Shown: positions 1 through 9,073, counted from the first letter of the stretch. The stretch is DNA of 46,887 bases from Firmicutes bacterium HGW-Firmicutes-4 (GCA_002841405.1 PGZR01000011.1:1-46887), one strand, 5' to 3'. The notes: a model not told the origin generated them from the letters alone. Made by a program: numbers and translations.

Positions 1-55
1 CCATCTTGAAGAACAAATTTCAAGATACGTTGAACTTTTTTTTAAAGGCAACTGA
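1..55 (+). CDS. 3' end of a truncated-by-window gene, possibly a TetR-type regulator
   Basis: An open frame enters from the left edge and ends at TGA 53-55, giving the tail HLEEQISRYVELFFKGN. An amphipathic helix ending in a short polar tail resembles the C-terminus of TetR-family regulators, but 17 residues are too few to decide. No ribosome binding site or start is in the window. Confidence 0.3.
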   Translation, partial: HLEEQISRYVELFFKGN

Positions 56-151
56 TTTTGATAGCCCCGGTTCCAGGCACACTTAACATAAAAAAAGACT
101 GGGTATTAATGGGTTTATTGATAAGATTATTAAATTACAGGAGGATCTCTG

Positions 152-235
152 ATGAATCGTTTGATTACAGTAAAGGGTATTGGAAAATTAAGCGTTAAAC
201 CAGATCTCATTAATATTACCATATATTTAATATGA
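152..235 (+). pseudogene. N-terminal stub of a SIMPL-domain (DUF541) protein
   Basis: ATG 152 is preceded by a strong ribosome binding site (AGGAGG, 139-144) and encodes 27 residues. The motif VKGIGKLSVKPDLI is typical of the first strand of SIMPL/DUF541 proteins, which are normally about 200 residues or more. The frame stops at TGA 233-235 and nothing of the rest of the domain follows, so this is a gene start left after a deletion. The following bases hold two small dyads (GCCCGA/TCGGGC near 246-259 and CTTACC/GGTAAG near 284-298) just before the DsbA-like gene. No function is expected from the stub. Confidence 0.5.
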
Positions 236-314
236 GGTATGGACCCGCCCGATGTCGGGCACACTAAACTTAGTTGAAAGATCTTACCAGCGGTAAGAAC
301 GTGGAGGTAAAAAA

Positions 315-962
315 ATGAAGATAGATATTTGGTCGGATTATGGATGTCCTTTTTGTTATATTGGGGAAAGAAAGCTTGCCTTGGCCCTTCAGAAAACAGG
401 AATGACGGAAAATGTTGAGATTGTTTTTCATTCGTATGAATTAGATCCGAACGCAAAGAAGAGCTATGATGAAAATATTAATCAACTGATTGCAAAAAAA
501 TATGGGATGAGCATCGAGCAGGCAACAGCGGCTAATCAAAATATTATCAATGCCGCCAGAGAAGTCGCCCTGGCATTCAATTTTGACAAATTGCAGCCGA
601 CCAACACCTTTGATGCCCACCGTTTGTCACATTATGCCAAAGAACAAGGCAAACAGAAGCCTTATACAGAAGCCGTTATGAAAGGCTATTTTACCGATTC
701 ATTAAATATTTCAGATTTTGAAGTGTTAGCTGACATGGCAGCAGAAGTGGGATTGGATCGGGCAGAAGCATTACGCATTTTAGAATCTTCAGCTTTCACT
801 GAAGCGGTAAGGCAGGATGAGTCTAATGCCTATTCACGCCAAATAAATGGCGTGCCATATTTCTTGTTTAATGGAAAAGAAGTCATAAATGGAGCACAGT
901 CAGTAGATACCTTTGTGGCAGTGATTGAAGGACTAAAAGATGAAGTTGACATAAAAATATGA
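315..962 (+). CDS. DsbA-family oxidoreductase (FrnE-like)
   Basis: This 215-residue protein has a thioredoxin fold with a helical insertion, like FrnE/2-hydroxychromene-2-carboxylate isomerase relatives of DsbA. The redox motif C11-P-F-C14 lies at the end of the first strand (DIWSDYGCPFCYIGERKL), and the cis-proline loop is visible as NGVPYFLFNGK near residue 180. There is no signal peptide, so it acts in the cytoplasm, probably in thiol-disulfide exchange or protection. The start at 315 has GGAGG (302-306) in front. It stands alone between two gene remnants. Family assignment is firm; the substrate is unknown. Confidence 0.88.
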   Translation: MKIDIWSDYGCPFCYIGERKLALALQKTGMTENVEIVFHSYELDPNAKKSYDENINQLIAKKYGMSIEQATAANQNIINAAREVALAFNFDKLQPTNTFDAHRLSHYAKEQGKQKPYTEAVMKGYFTDSLNISDFEVLADMAAEVGLDRAEALRILESSAFTEAVRQDESNAYSRQINGVPYFLFNGKEVINGAQSVDTFVAVIEGLKDEVDIKI

Positions 963-982
963 GGAGTGATAGGAAGCTTATA

Positions 983-1070
983 ATGAAATAAGCATAATTA
1001 TTTATTGTCCTGATGGGTTTACTGCTGCTGACTGGCTGTGAAAGTGAAGCTTCACTAAGCGCTGCGGGAA
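983..1070 (+). pseudogene. Decayed copy of the 5' end of the lipoprotein gene at 3004
   Basis: Read from ATG 983 the frame gives MK, stop, A, stop, LFIV and then LMGLLLLTGCESEA. That stretch matches the signal peptide and lipobox of the intact lipoprotein at 3004-3393 almost residue for residue. Two in-frame TAA codons interrupt it and similarity ends soon after the lipobox cysteine. The next gene's ribosome binding site follows at about 1086. It is a partial duplicate that has lost its coding capacity. Confidence 0.6.
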
Positions 1071-1097
1071 AGATAACGATAAAAAAGGAGGTAAGTT

Positions 1098-1601
1098 ATG
1101 GATAACAAGAATGGCGCAATCATCGTCTTTTTTTCAAAAGATGGCAATACCAGAAGTGGTGCAAAGCGCCTAAATGAACGTCTTGGTGGTAAGATAATTG
1201 AACTGCAGGAACAGAAAAAAGGAAATTTTCTGCAGGCGCTTTTTAAAAAAGGATCAAAACTCCAGGGCAACCCCTGGAATGAAATCACTGGTGCAACCGA
1301 TGTCTATTTAATGCAGCCGATCTGGGCCAGCAATGCGGTGCCTGCGATGAATGCCTTTCTTCAAAAAGCCGATTTTTCGGGAAAACAGATTACCATCATC
1401 ACTTTTCAGCAGTTTGCCGATCTGCGAAACAGTGACAAGGTTCATCAGGAGATTGCCGCGGCGGTTAAACAGAAAAACGGACAGGTGATCGGGAGCTATG
1501 CTTTCATTGGCGGGAAAATGGGCCAGTGTGCAGCGGAAAAATTTATTTATGATCAAATCGACACGATGGAGCTTCCGAACTCACCTATCGGAGATCCCTG
1601 A
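1098..1601 (+). CDS. Flavodoxin-like protein
   Basis: This 167-residue protein begins with a flavodoxin-type first strand and phosphate-binding loop (AIIVFFSKDGNTRSGAKRL, roughly residues 7-25; flavodoxins have S/T-x-T-G-N-T there). Later segments fit the rest of the fold: VYLMQPIWASNAVPAMNAFL, then ITIITFQQFAD, and a C-terminal GSYAFIGGKMGQ. It probably binds FMN and moves electrons or reduces a small substrate in the cytoplasm, as expected in an anaerobe. The loop departs from the consensus, so FMN binding is not certain. AGGAGG sits 7 bases before ATG 1098. It is not visibly part of an operon. Confidence 0.75.
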   Translation: MDNKNGAIIVFFSKDGNTRSGAKRLNERLGGKIIELQEQKKGNFLQALFKKGSKLQGNPWNEITGATDVYLMQPIWASNAVPAMNAFLQKADFSGKQITIITFQQFADLRNSDKVHQEIAAAVKQKNGQVIGSYAFIGGKMGQCAAEKFIYDQIDTMELPNSPIGDP

Positions 1602-1718
1602 ACCCAGGCACCAGGAACGCCTAACGTTCCAAACACCAAAATAAAAGATGCGGCCATTATTTCTACGTATAAAAAAAACAAGGACAACATTTTAAGATTA
1701 CAAAAGGAGCTATGTCAC

Positions 1719-2264
1719 ATGCCGAATATTAGAGACAACACGAATCTGGAAAATGATGATGAAGTGCGAAAAATGCAGTTTCGACAAACGCAAACAGAAG
1801 ACATCCCGGCGATCGTAGAAATCTACAGCCATGCCCGCACCATGATGGCGGCGACGGGCAACCCCCATCAATGGGTTGATGGTCATCCCCAACAGAGCCT
1901 GCTTGTGGACGACATCCACAAGCAGATCAGTTATGTCGGTGTCATTGACGGCCGGATAGAGGCAGTGTTCGTGATGTTGCGGGACGGGGATTCTGACTAC
2001 GACCGGATATTTGACGGCCGATGGCTCAATGATGACCCCTACCTTGCCCTTCATCGGCTGGCCAGTGCCGGCAATATTCCTGGACTGACCAGGGCGATTT
2101 TTGACTGGTGCGAAAAAATCTGCCCGAATATCCGGATTGATACCCATCGCGACAACCGTGTCATGCAACATGTCCTCGCTAAAAATGGCTTTACTTATTG
2201 TGGCCTGATTTATCTCAAGAGTGGGGCCGAACGGCTGGCTTATCAGCGTGTCGGCAAAAAGTGA
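1719..2264 (+). CDS. GNAT-family N-acetyltransferase
   Basis: This 181-residue protein matches the GNAT fold: a first strand and helix at MQFRQTQTEDIPAIVEIYSHAR (from about residue 19), the mid-domain strand YVGVIDGRIEAVFVMLRDG, and the C-terminal half DTHRDNRVMQHVLAKNGFTYCGLIYL, where the N-x-x-M-x-x-x-L-x-x-x-G-F pattern is typical of the acetyl-CoA acetyltransferase core. The substrate cannot be told. AAGGAG (1704-1709) supports ATG 1719; the ATG at 1773 would be an alternative start removing a polar leader. The next gene starts 48 bases after the stop and may be cotranscribed. Confidence 0.82.
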   Translation: MPNIRDNTNLENDDEVRKMQFRQTQTEDIPAIVEIYSHARTMMAATGNPHQWVDGHPQQSLLVDDIHKQISYVGVIDGRIEAVFVMLRDGDSDYDRIFDGRWLNDDPYLALHRLASAGNIPGLTRAIFDWCEKICPNIRIDTHRDNRVMQHVLAKNGFTYCGLIYLKSGAERLAYQRVGKK

Positions 2265-2312
2265 GATTGGCAGAAAGCAGCGCTATCAGACCAACTTGAA
2301 AGGAAATGAAGA

Positions 2313-2912
2313 ATGACGCAAAAATTTTTATTAGCAACAGACATAATTGATTTTCATCATATCGCCATCCAGAATAAAGCACAGCAGTTATTTACAGCTG
2401 GAATGGATGATATTGACAAGACCAGAGCAGCCTATGTATTTGTCAGGGATAAAATTCCTCATTCCTTTGACTGCAATGCCCAGGTGATTACAGTTAAGGC
2501 TTCGGATGTGCTGATTCACCAAACCGGTATTTGTCATGCCAAAGCTAATTTGCTGGCCGCCCTGTTGCGATCCCAGGCGATCCCCACCGGCTTTTGTTTT
2601 CAGCATCTTACGCTGGCTGACGATGACTCCTTGGGGTATTGTATCCATGCTTATAATGCCGTCTATTTGGAAAATCGTTGGATCAGGCTGGACGCCAGGG
2701 GTAATAAGCCTGGTGTTGCGGCGCAGTTTTCTCTGAACGAACCGATCCTGGCCTTTGCGAACCGTCCGGAGTACGATGAATACGATTGGCCGGGTATCTA
2801 TGCCAATCCCCACCAGCCCACCATGCTGATGCTGGAAAAGGCCGGATGTCTTCAGGATATCCTTGACAACATTCCGGATACACTCGACAAGACACCGGAT
2901 CTTTTAGCGTAA
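2313..2912 (+). CDS. Transglutaminase-like cysteine protease/amidase superfamily protein
   Basis: This 199-residue protein contains a transglutaminase-like core. The nucleophile is Cys74 in HQTGICHAKANLLAALLRS, followed by His112 in YCIHAYNAVYL and Asp127 in WIRLDARGNK, the expected order of the Cys-His-Asp triad. There is no signal peptide, so it is cytoplasmic. Bacterial members hydrolyse or transfer amide bonds, but the substrate here is unknown. ATG 2313 follows AAAGGAAATGAAGA. The C-terminal part (after about residue 150) is a short acidic tail without recognised domain. Confidence 0.82.
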   Translation: MTQKFLLATDIIDFHHIAIQNKAQQLFTAGMDDIDKTRAAYVFVRDKIPHSFDCNAQVITVKASDVLIHQTGICHAKANLLAALLRSQAIPTGFCFQHLTLADDDSLGYCIHAYNAVYLENRWIRLDARGNKPGVAAQFSLNEPILAFANRPEYDEYDWPGIYANPHQPTMLMLEKAGCLQDILDNIPDTLDKTPDLLA

Positions 2913-3003
2913 TGTGTGGACCTATCGCCAGGCATCTAAATAAAAAAATTAAACGATCAATGATAAAGTGGAACTGATTTTTGAGAAGAGAAAGGAAAGA
3001 TTT

Positions 3004-3393
3004 ATGAAAAAAATAGTATTAATGATAGCTCTGATGGGCTTGTTGCTGCTGACTGGCTGTGAGAGTGAAGCCGAAAAAGTTTCTTACAATTTGTCACAAC
3101 AGGCAGACAACTTTAATGTGATCCGGCAGTTGACGGTGATCAATTGTATTGAGGGCGACGTTTTGTTTCAAATGACTGGCAAAATGTCAATTACCGCCGA
3201 TACTGCTGACAATCAGCTGGAAGTCATCGTTGAAGATGAAGACGGCAGTTATAAAAAGCATTTTATCGGGTTAAGTGACAATGTGACATATGTGGTGGAA
3301 GATCTCGGTGGTAATGATGTTTCCAAGTACAAGTATACCCTGAATTACAATCCTAAAATGTGGATTCCCGTAGAAGTTCAGACCATCGATTAA
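3004..3393 (+). CDS. Small lipoprotein, probable beta-sandwich type
   Basis: From ATG 3004 the gene gives 129 residues: a lysine-rich start, a hydrophobic core and a lipobox LLTGC with Cys19, so it is exported and lipidated. The mature part alternates short beta-strand-like segments (VIRQLTVINCIEGDVLFQMTG, QLEVIVEDEDGSYKKHFIGL, YKYTLNYNPKMWIPVE) and resembles small beta-sandwich lipoproteins known from phages and clostridia; this is inference. GAAAGGAAAG precedes ATG 3004, which is preferred over an in-frame ATG at 2968 because the signal peptide starts here. A decayed copy of its beginning lies at 983-1070. Confidence 0.65.
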   Translation: MKKIVLMIALMGLLLLTGCESEAEKVSYNLSQQADNFNVIRQLTVINCIEGDVLFQMTGKMSITADTADNQLEVIVEDEDGSYKKHFIGLSDNVTYVVEDLGGNDVSKYKYTLNYNPKMWIPVEVQTID

Positions 3394-3473
3394 GTTGTCT
3401 TTCGCACCGTGAGGTGGAGTAACGTAAACGGTACCATGGATAAAATAAACTGATTTCAAAAAAAGGAGATGAA

Positions 3474-5489
3474 ATGAAAAACAACAAAGCGATTCAAAAA
3501 CTGGCCCTGGTGATGGTTGTCCTGGTGCTGGTCAGTCTCACCGGTTGCGCCAATTCACAGGCCGGAAAAACAATTAAACCGAGTGAATCGGCCGATTTTT
3601 ATGGCGCCATTAATTATGATCTGCTGGCGGAAAAGACGATTCCGGCAACCGAAGGAGAATGGGACTATTTCTATGAATTAGATGAAAAAACAACAGGCCA
3701 GCTACAGGGGATTGTCAGTGAGTTGTCAAACAGCGGCAAAACCTATCCTCAGGGCAGCAGTGAGCAAAAAATAAGCGATCTGTATGCCTGTGCCATCGAT
3801 CTTGACGCGCGCAACGCCCAGGGTCTGACCGCGGTGACACCGTATCTGGAAAAGATTGAATCAGCCCGGAATCTCGACGAGTATCTGGAGGGACTGAGCG
3901 ACCTGTCGGCCATCGGGCAGTCCAGCCTGATTCGTTACGGTTATTATCAGGATGATATGAATTCGGAAGCGCTGATGGTGGGTTTTGAGTCGATGGATGC
4001 ATTGATCGGCAAAGAATACATGGAAGACCCTTCGATGCAGGAATACTGCGACGCCTATAAAGGGTACATCCAGGATATGCTGGTGCTTAGCGGTGAGGAT
4101 AAAGAGACCGCCGGGAAAAATGCCGAAGCAGTTTATGCCTTTGCCAGCGCAGTGGCCGCCCAGGCCTTGTCACCGGAAGAGTTTTATGACCCGGAGCGCT
4201 ACTATAATGTCTATAGCTATGATCAACTGCTGGCTCTTTATGGCAATATTAATATGGCGAAGTATCTGGAAACCCAGGGGCTTGGCAGCGAGGATCACTA
4301 CGTGGTCTTTGAGGTGGAGGCAATTAAACAGATCAATGCGATGTTGACCGAAGAAAACCTGCCGGTGCTGAAAGAGTATACGAAATTTGTCGTCTTAAAT
4401 GATTTGGCCGACTATGCTCCGGTTGCTTACCGGGATCTTAAACTGGAGATGGCCATGAAACTGGATGGCTCAACCGAGAAAAAAACCGATCAGCGGCTGG
4501 CCTTTGACGAGGTGGAAAGCCTGCTGGAATGGGAATTTGGTAAGATCTATGCCGAGAAATACTTTAATGAAAAAGCCAAGCAGGATATAAAAACGATGGT
4601 GGCGACGATCATTGAAGAATACAAGGCCATCATCAACGCTCAGGATTGGATGAGCCCGGCGACCAAAGCAAAAGCGACTCTGAAGCTGGATACCATGGAT
4701 TTAAAAATCGGTTATCCCGATCAATGGCCAACCATTGGCGACACGCTCCAGGTGACCGCGCCACAAGACGGTGGCACTTATCTGTCGAACACACTGGCCC
4801 TGATGAAGGCGACCCGCCAATATGACTATGATGAATATAAAAAAGGTGTCAACCGGGAGCAATGGTACATGACGCCCCAGGAGGTTAATGCCTACTACAA
4901 TCCGGCCAATAATGAAATCGTCTTTCCGGCGGCCATCTTACAAGCCCCATATTTTGATGAAAATCAAAGTAATGGGCAAAACCTGGGTGGCATCGGCGCC
5001 GTTATTGCCCACGAAATCAGTCACGCCTTTGATAAAAGCGGTTCGTTATATGATGAGAAGGGCAATTACAATGTCTGGTGGACGGAGGCCGAGTATCAAA
5101 AATATGATGAACTATCCCAGAAAATCATTGACTATTATGGGAACTATACCATTTCGACCGGAGAACCGGTTAATGGCACCCTGACCCTGTCAGAAAACAT
5201 TGCCGATCTGGGGGCCTTGACCACGGTGACGGCGGTGGCAGAAAAACAGGGCGAATCCCTGACCGATGTTTACAGCAACTGGGCCACGATCTGGGCCAAA
5301 CTCTCAACTCCGGATCTGGAAAAGAATTATTTGCTGACCGATGTCCATGCCCCGGCGCCGGTCCGGGTCAATGCTGTACTCAGCTCAATTGACGCATTTT
5401 ATGACAGCTATGGGATTAAAGAAGGCGATAAAATGTATGTTGCCCCCGATAACCGGGTGGCGATCTGGCAGACAAACGCAACCAAGTAG
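3474..5489 (+). CDS. M13-family zinc metallopeptidase lipoprotein (neprilysin/PepO-like)
   Basis: This 671-residue protein is a full-length M13 peptidase. A signal peptide with lipobox SLTGC (Cys25) predicts a lipoprotein outside the membrane. The mainly helical M13 N-terminal domain fills roughly residues 35-430. The catalytic domain carries VIAHEISHAFD (zinc ligands His513 and His517, general base Glu514) and ENIAD (third ligand Glu574, Asp578). These enzymes cut oligopeptides, so a role in extracellular peptide use or turnover is likely. AAAAGGAG precedes ATG 3474. The last 374 bases (5116-5489) are duplicated in diverged form at 8089-8462. Confidence 0.93.
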   Translation: MKNNKAIQKLALVMVVLVLVSLTGCANSQAGKTIKPSESADFYGAINYDLLAEKTIPATEGEWDYFYELDEKTTGQLQGIVSELSNSGKTYPQGSSEQKISDLYACAIDLDARNAQGLTAVTPYLEKIESARNLDEYLEGLSDLSAIGQSSLIRYGYYQDDMNSEALMVGFESMDALIGKEYMEDPSMQEYCDAYKGYIQDMLVLSGEDKETAGKNAEAVYAFASAVAAQALSPEEFYDPERYYNVYSYDQLLALYGNINMAKYLETQGLGSEDHYVVFEVEAIKQINAMLTEENLPVLKEYTKFVVLNDLADYAPVAYRDLKLEMAMKLDGSTEKKTDQRLAFDEVESLLEWEFGKIYAEKYFNEKAKQDIKTMVATIIEEYKAIINAQDWMSPATKAKATLKLDTMDLKIGYPDQWPTIGDTLQVTAPQDGGTYLSNTLALMKATRQYDYDEYKKGVNREQWYMTPQEVNAYYNPANNEIVFPAAILQAPYFDENQSNGQNLGGIGAVIAHEISHAFDKSGSLYDEKGNYNVWWTEAEYQKYDELSQKIIDYYGNYTISTGEPVNGTLTLSENIADLGALTTVTAVAEKQGESLTDVYSNWATIWAKLSTPDLEKNYLLTDVHAPAPVRVNAVLSSIDAFYDSYGIKEGDKMYVAPDNRVAIWQTNATK

Positions 5490-5656
5490 CAGATTCCGGA
5501 AATGATGGCGACGATCAGACCGGGCTCAACTTACTTAAGTCGTCTGTATCATATAACCCCAAAAACTACAAGACTGTTCGAAAACGCCGGGTTGTGGTAA
5601 AATACCAAGCTAAGCTTTGCATGGGCATTGCCGATTTAGATAAAGGGGTAAGTTTA

Positions 5657-7810
5657 ATGAATGAAAATAACAACAATTGGCGTATTGAAGAGCAAAGACT
5701 GAAGGAAACCATTGCAGAAGCCAGCGCGCAACTCGATGAGGCCATCAATGCCAATGAGAAAAACCGGGAAATGATTCAGGCCGCTAAAAAAGAAATCCGT
5801 GAAAACACTTCCCACGGGATTGGCAATCTCTACGGTTCGGATGGCTTTGAAGCCCTGGTTGAACTGAGTCAGGCGATGGCTCCGGTGACCGAGCGAACGG
5901 CCCTTTATGAATTTACCGAAGCCAAGATCAACAAACTCCGGGACATTCTCGATACGCCCTATTTTGCCCGGATCGATTTTTGCTTTAATGAGGACGGTCA
6001 GACTGAAGCAATCTATATTGGCCACCATTCGCTTAAAAAAGAAAACGCCTATAAAATGCTGATCCATGACTGGCGCTCACCGGTTGCCAGCGTTTTCTAC
6101 CGTTTTGCACCAGGGGATGCCTGGTATGATGCCCCGGTTGGTCGGATTGAGGGCAAGCTGCTGTTAAAACGCCAATTTGAAATCACCGCGGGTCATCTGG
6201 ATTTCTTTTTTGATGCTGATCTGCAGGTCTTCGATGAATTTCTCAGGAAGCTGTTGTCCGGTAATACCTCCCCGAAAATGAAAACCATTGTCGAATCGAT
6301 CCAGCGGGATCAGGATCTGGTGATCCGGGATATCGAAAACGAGCTGCTGATCGTCCAGGGTGTGGCCGGCAGCGGCAAAACCTCGATTGCTCTGCACCGG
6401 GCCGCCTATCTGATGTATCAGGGCTTAGCAAACCGTCTGCAGGGCTGGGAAATCATCATTGTCTCGCCGCACAAACTGTTTGAGCAGTATATCGCCAATG
6501 TCATTCCCGAATTGGGTGAAGAAAATGTCCGGACATTGATCTTTGACGAAATTCTCAAGGATCTGATCGAGCGAAAATTTGAAACAAAGAACATTTTCCT
6601 GGAAAGAGTGCTGTCAAATGGGCCCCACAGTCGGCTGAAAAATGACAGCATGGCCTTTAAGGGATCGGCGGATTTCATTGCAATTCTCGATCGGTTTGTT
6701 GATGATATTCCCCGGCGTCTGATGAAGATCCGGGATATCCGCTTTAAAGGGGAGACGATTTTTACCCGGGCTGAAATCATCAGTCGTCTGTGCACTAATC
6801 CCGATACGCCCCTGAAAACCAAGCTGAGCTATCTGGAAGAGGCGATCAATGAAACCGTCTATGGAAAATGGCGTCGTCCGCTGAAAAGTTCGGTCCGTAA
6901 TGAAATGCTGCGCTTTGCCGAAATCAATGCGCTGAATCTTTATTCACAACTTTTTGAGCATGACGAATACTTTTTTAAACTGGCCGCCGGGATTGCCCTG
7001 CCTGAGGACATTGCCAAAATACTGGCGGTGACCAAACGCAATCTGGCTCACCATCACCTGAACTATGATGATGCCGTGGCGCTCGGGTATCTGAGCTTAC
7101 GGTTATTTGGTGCCAAAGAATACGCCGCCATCAAGCAGGTGATCATCGATGAAGGGCAGGATTATTATCCTCTTCATTATGAGCTTCTTAATCGGTTGTT
7201 CTTAAAAGCCAAGCTGACCATTCTGGGGGATATCAATCAGACCCTCCAGAAAAATGAAGATCTCAGCTTTTATGAAGCGCTTACGAAACGCCTAAACCGT
7301 AAGAAACACGCCCTGGTGACGATGAACAAGAGCTATCGCTGTACCAGCGAGATTTTGCGCTTTAGTAAAAAATTCATTGACGATGCCATCCCGGTGGAGA
7401 GCTTTAACCGCCGTGGGGAAGAACCGGTTTTGCTGGGGGCATCTGATCTTGAAAGCCTGGTTGAAAAACTCTGTCAAGCAACCAACCAGTGTATCGAGGC
7501 CGGATACCAGTCGATCGGGCTGATTTTAAAAACCCAGAAAAATACCATGATCCTATTTGAGGCCTTAAAGCAGAAAATGGCGGTTAATCTGATTCGGCAT
7601 GATACGATCGCCGAGATCGAGGGTGTTTCAATCATGCCGATGTATCTGTCCAAAGGTCTGGAGTTTGATGCCGTGTTTATCTGTGATGTCAGCGCCGCCA
7701 ATTACCACAGTGAGGCTGACAAGCGGCTGCTTTACATTGGCTGCACCCGGGCCCTGCATCGTTTGTATCTGCTCTGGGAAGGCCAGCCGAGTCCGCTGCT
7801 ACAGGATTAA
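5657..7810 (+). CDS. HelD-like UvrD/Rep-family ATPase
   Basis: This 717-residue protein begins with a long charged coiled coil (residues 5-50), then a beta-rich linker (FNEDGQTEAIYIGHHSL...DWRSPVASVFYRF), and a superfamily 1 motor: Walker A GVAGSGKT (residues 235-242), ...IIDEGQDYYPLHYELLNRLF (motif II), LTILGDINQTL (motif III) and MYLSKGLEFDAVFICDVSAA near the C-terminus. This order matches HelD, which releases stalled RNA polymerase from DNA. The frame is open from 5594, but ATG 5657 has a ribosome binding site (AAAGGGG) and begins the coiled coil, so it is preferred. The gene is single and cytoplasmic. Confidence 0.87.
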   Translation: MNENNNNWRIEEQRLKETIAEASAQLDEAINANEKNREMIQAAKKEIRENTSHGIGNLYGSDGFEALVELSQAMAPVTERTALYEFTEAKINKLRDILDTPYFARIDFCFNEDGQTEAIYIGHHSLKKENAYKMLIHDWRSPVASVFYRFAPGDAWYDAPVGRIEGKLLLKRQFEITAGHLDFFFDADLQVFDEFLRKLLSGNTSPKMKTIVESIQRDQDLVIRDIENELLIVQGVAGSGKTSIALHRAAYLMYQGLANRLQGWEIIIVSPHKLFEQYIANVIPELGEENVRTLIFDEILKDLIERKFETKNIFLERVLSNGPHSRLKNDSMAFKGSADFIAILDRFVDDIPRRLMKIRDIRFKGETIFTRAEIISRLCTNPDTPLKTKLSYLEEAINETVYGKWRRPLKSSVRNEMLRFAEINALNLYSQLFEHDEYFFKLAAGIALPEDIAKILAVTKRNLAHHHLNYDDAVALGYLSLRLFGAKEYAAIKQVIIDEGQDYYPLHYELLNRLFLKAKLTILGDINQTLQKNEDLSFYEALTKRLNRKKHALVTMNKSYRCTSEILRFSKKFIDDAIPVESFNRRGEEPVLLGASDLESLVEKLCQATNQCIEAGYQSIGLILKTQKNTMILFEALKQKMAVNLIRHDTIAEIEGVSIMPMYLSKGLEFDAVFICDVSAANYHSEADKRLLYIGCTRALHRLYLLWEGQPSPLLQD

Positions 7811-7894
7811 GGGGCTTAGCGGCGCCAGGCCCTCTTCGCTTGCGTAAACAAACGACCTGCCGGCGTATTTTCGTATGCGATAATATAATGATTG

Positions 7895-8101
7895 TCAGCT
7901 TGCTTCCAGCGCCAGACTGATATTCGCGGATCGGGCGTTTTTAATCAGCGCCGGGGTACACTCAATCACCACCCAGATGGCCAGGCTAAGATAAACCAGG
8001 GCGAGGGCGGGGAACACCACATTGGTTCCGACCGGCATCACAAAGACGCCATCGACAAAGGCGTAGGAGGCAAAAATATTAACCAGTGCCCAGAAAATCA
8101 T
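7895..8101 (-). pseudogene. Truncated membrane-protein ORF ending at a rearrangement junction
   Basis: The minus-strand frame gives 68 residues with two hydrophobic segments (LVNIFASYAFVDGVFVM and VVFPALALVYLSLAIWVVI) and a polar tail. It has no ribosome binding site: its apparent ATG lies in CCCAGAAAATCATTG, the first bases of the M13 remnant on the other strand. The likely reading is the C-terminal end of an unidentified integral membrane protein whose 5' part was lost when the M13 fragment was joined here. Function not recognised. Confidence 0.4.
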
Positions 8102-8462
8102 TGACTATTATGGCAACTATACCATTTCCACCGGCGAAGCGGTTAATGGCACCTTGACCCTGTCAGAAAATATTGCCGATCTGGGGGCCCTGCAGACGGT
8201 GACGGCGGTGGCCGAAAAACAGGACGAAGACCTGGCTGACGTTTATCGCAACTGGGCGACGATTTGGGCTAAACTGGCAACCCCGGATCTTGAAAAGAAT
8301 TATTTATTGTCCGATGTTTATGCCCCGTCGCCGGTCCGGGTCAATGCCGTGTTCAGTTCAATTGCTGCCTTTTATGACAGCTATGGGATTAAAGCAGGCG
8401 ATCCGATGTATGTCGCCCCGGATGACCGGGTGGCGATCTGGCAGCCAGACACAGTGCAATAA
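8089..8462 (+). pseudogene. C-terminal remnant of a second M13 metallopeptidase gene
   Basis: These 374 bases align without gaps to 5116-5489, the end of the intact M13 gene, through to the stop. They encode the ENIADLGA ligand motif and the M13 C-terminus (NWATIWAKLATPDLEKNYLL...VAIWQ), but not HExxH, so no active enzyme can be made. Differences are mostly synonymous, which means this was once a functional paralogue rather than a fresh copy. The left edge is sharp at CCCAGAAAATCATT. A TTG at 8154 could start a short frame but has no convincing ribosome binding site. Confidence 0.75.
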
Positions 8463-8479
8463 TTTAGCACTGGGACGAA

Positions 8480-8510
8480 CCAGCAGAAATCGCACGGTGC
8501 ATTCTGCTGG
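8480..8510. repeat. Intergenic hairpin between the M13 remnant and the Nim-like gene
   Basis: CCAGCAGAA (8480-8488) pairs with TTCTGCTGG (8502-8510) around a 13-base loop. There is no T-run directly after it, so it is not a clear terminator. Confidence 0.35.
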
Positions 8511-8605
8511 TTGTGGGTACGGAACCCATAGTAATCATTATTGTTTTTTAGCGAGAACATGTCTACAAAGCGCAAAATTTATCATTACGATTCAGTGGAG
8601 GAAAG

Positions 8606-9073
8606 ATGCGACGATCGGAACGGGAAGTAAAAAATGAAACCGAAATTTTGAAAATTATCAACGGCTGTAAGGTTTTAAGGTTGGCCATGGTGGATGCCGG
8701 AAGGCCTTACGTGGTGCCCCTGAACTTTGGCTATATGATGGCGGGAGCGGTTATTACCATCTACCTGCATTGTGCAAAAAAAGGCCGCAAACTTGAGGTG
8801 TTAGAAAAGAATAATCAGGTTTGTATCGAAATGGATCGGATGACCCAACTGATCACCGGGGCCAGCGGCTGTGACTACAGCTGCAATTTTGAAAGTTTGA
8901 TTGGCGAAGGACAGGCCATCATCCTGACCGATGAGGCTGAAAAAATTAAGGCCTTGAACCACATTATGAGGCATCAGACTGGACGGGATGATTTTTCCTT
9001 TGAGCAGCGGATGGTGGCGATGACGACGGTGATCGCAGTGACATTGCAGCAGTATACGGTTAAACGGCACTAA
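8606..9073 (+). CDS. Pyridoxamine 5'-phosphate oxidase-family flavoprotein (NimA-like)
   Basis: This 155-residue protein matches the split beta-barrel flavoprotein family related to 5-nitroimidazole reductase Nim. It has the N-terminal helix EILKIINGCKVLRLAMVD, the strand GRPYVVPLNFGYMM, HCAKKGRKLEVLEKNNQVCIEMD and a C-terminal helix-strand (FSFEQRMVAMTTVIAVTLQQYTVK). Such proteins bind FMN or a related flavin and probably reduce small oxidants in the cytoplasm. GGAGGAAAG precedes ATG 8606. A strong hairpin terminator follows at about 9148. Confidence 0.85.
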   Translation: MRRSEREVKNETEILKIINGCKVLRLAMVDAGRPYVVPLNFGYMMAGAVITIYLHCAKKGRKLEVLEKNNQVCIEMDRMTQLITGASGCDYSCNFESLIGEGQAIILTDEAEKIKALNHIMRHQTGRDDFSFEQRMVAMTTVIAVTLQQYTVKRH

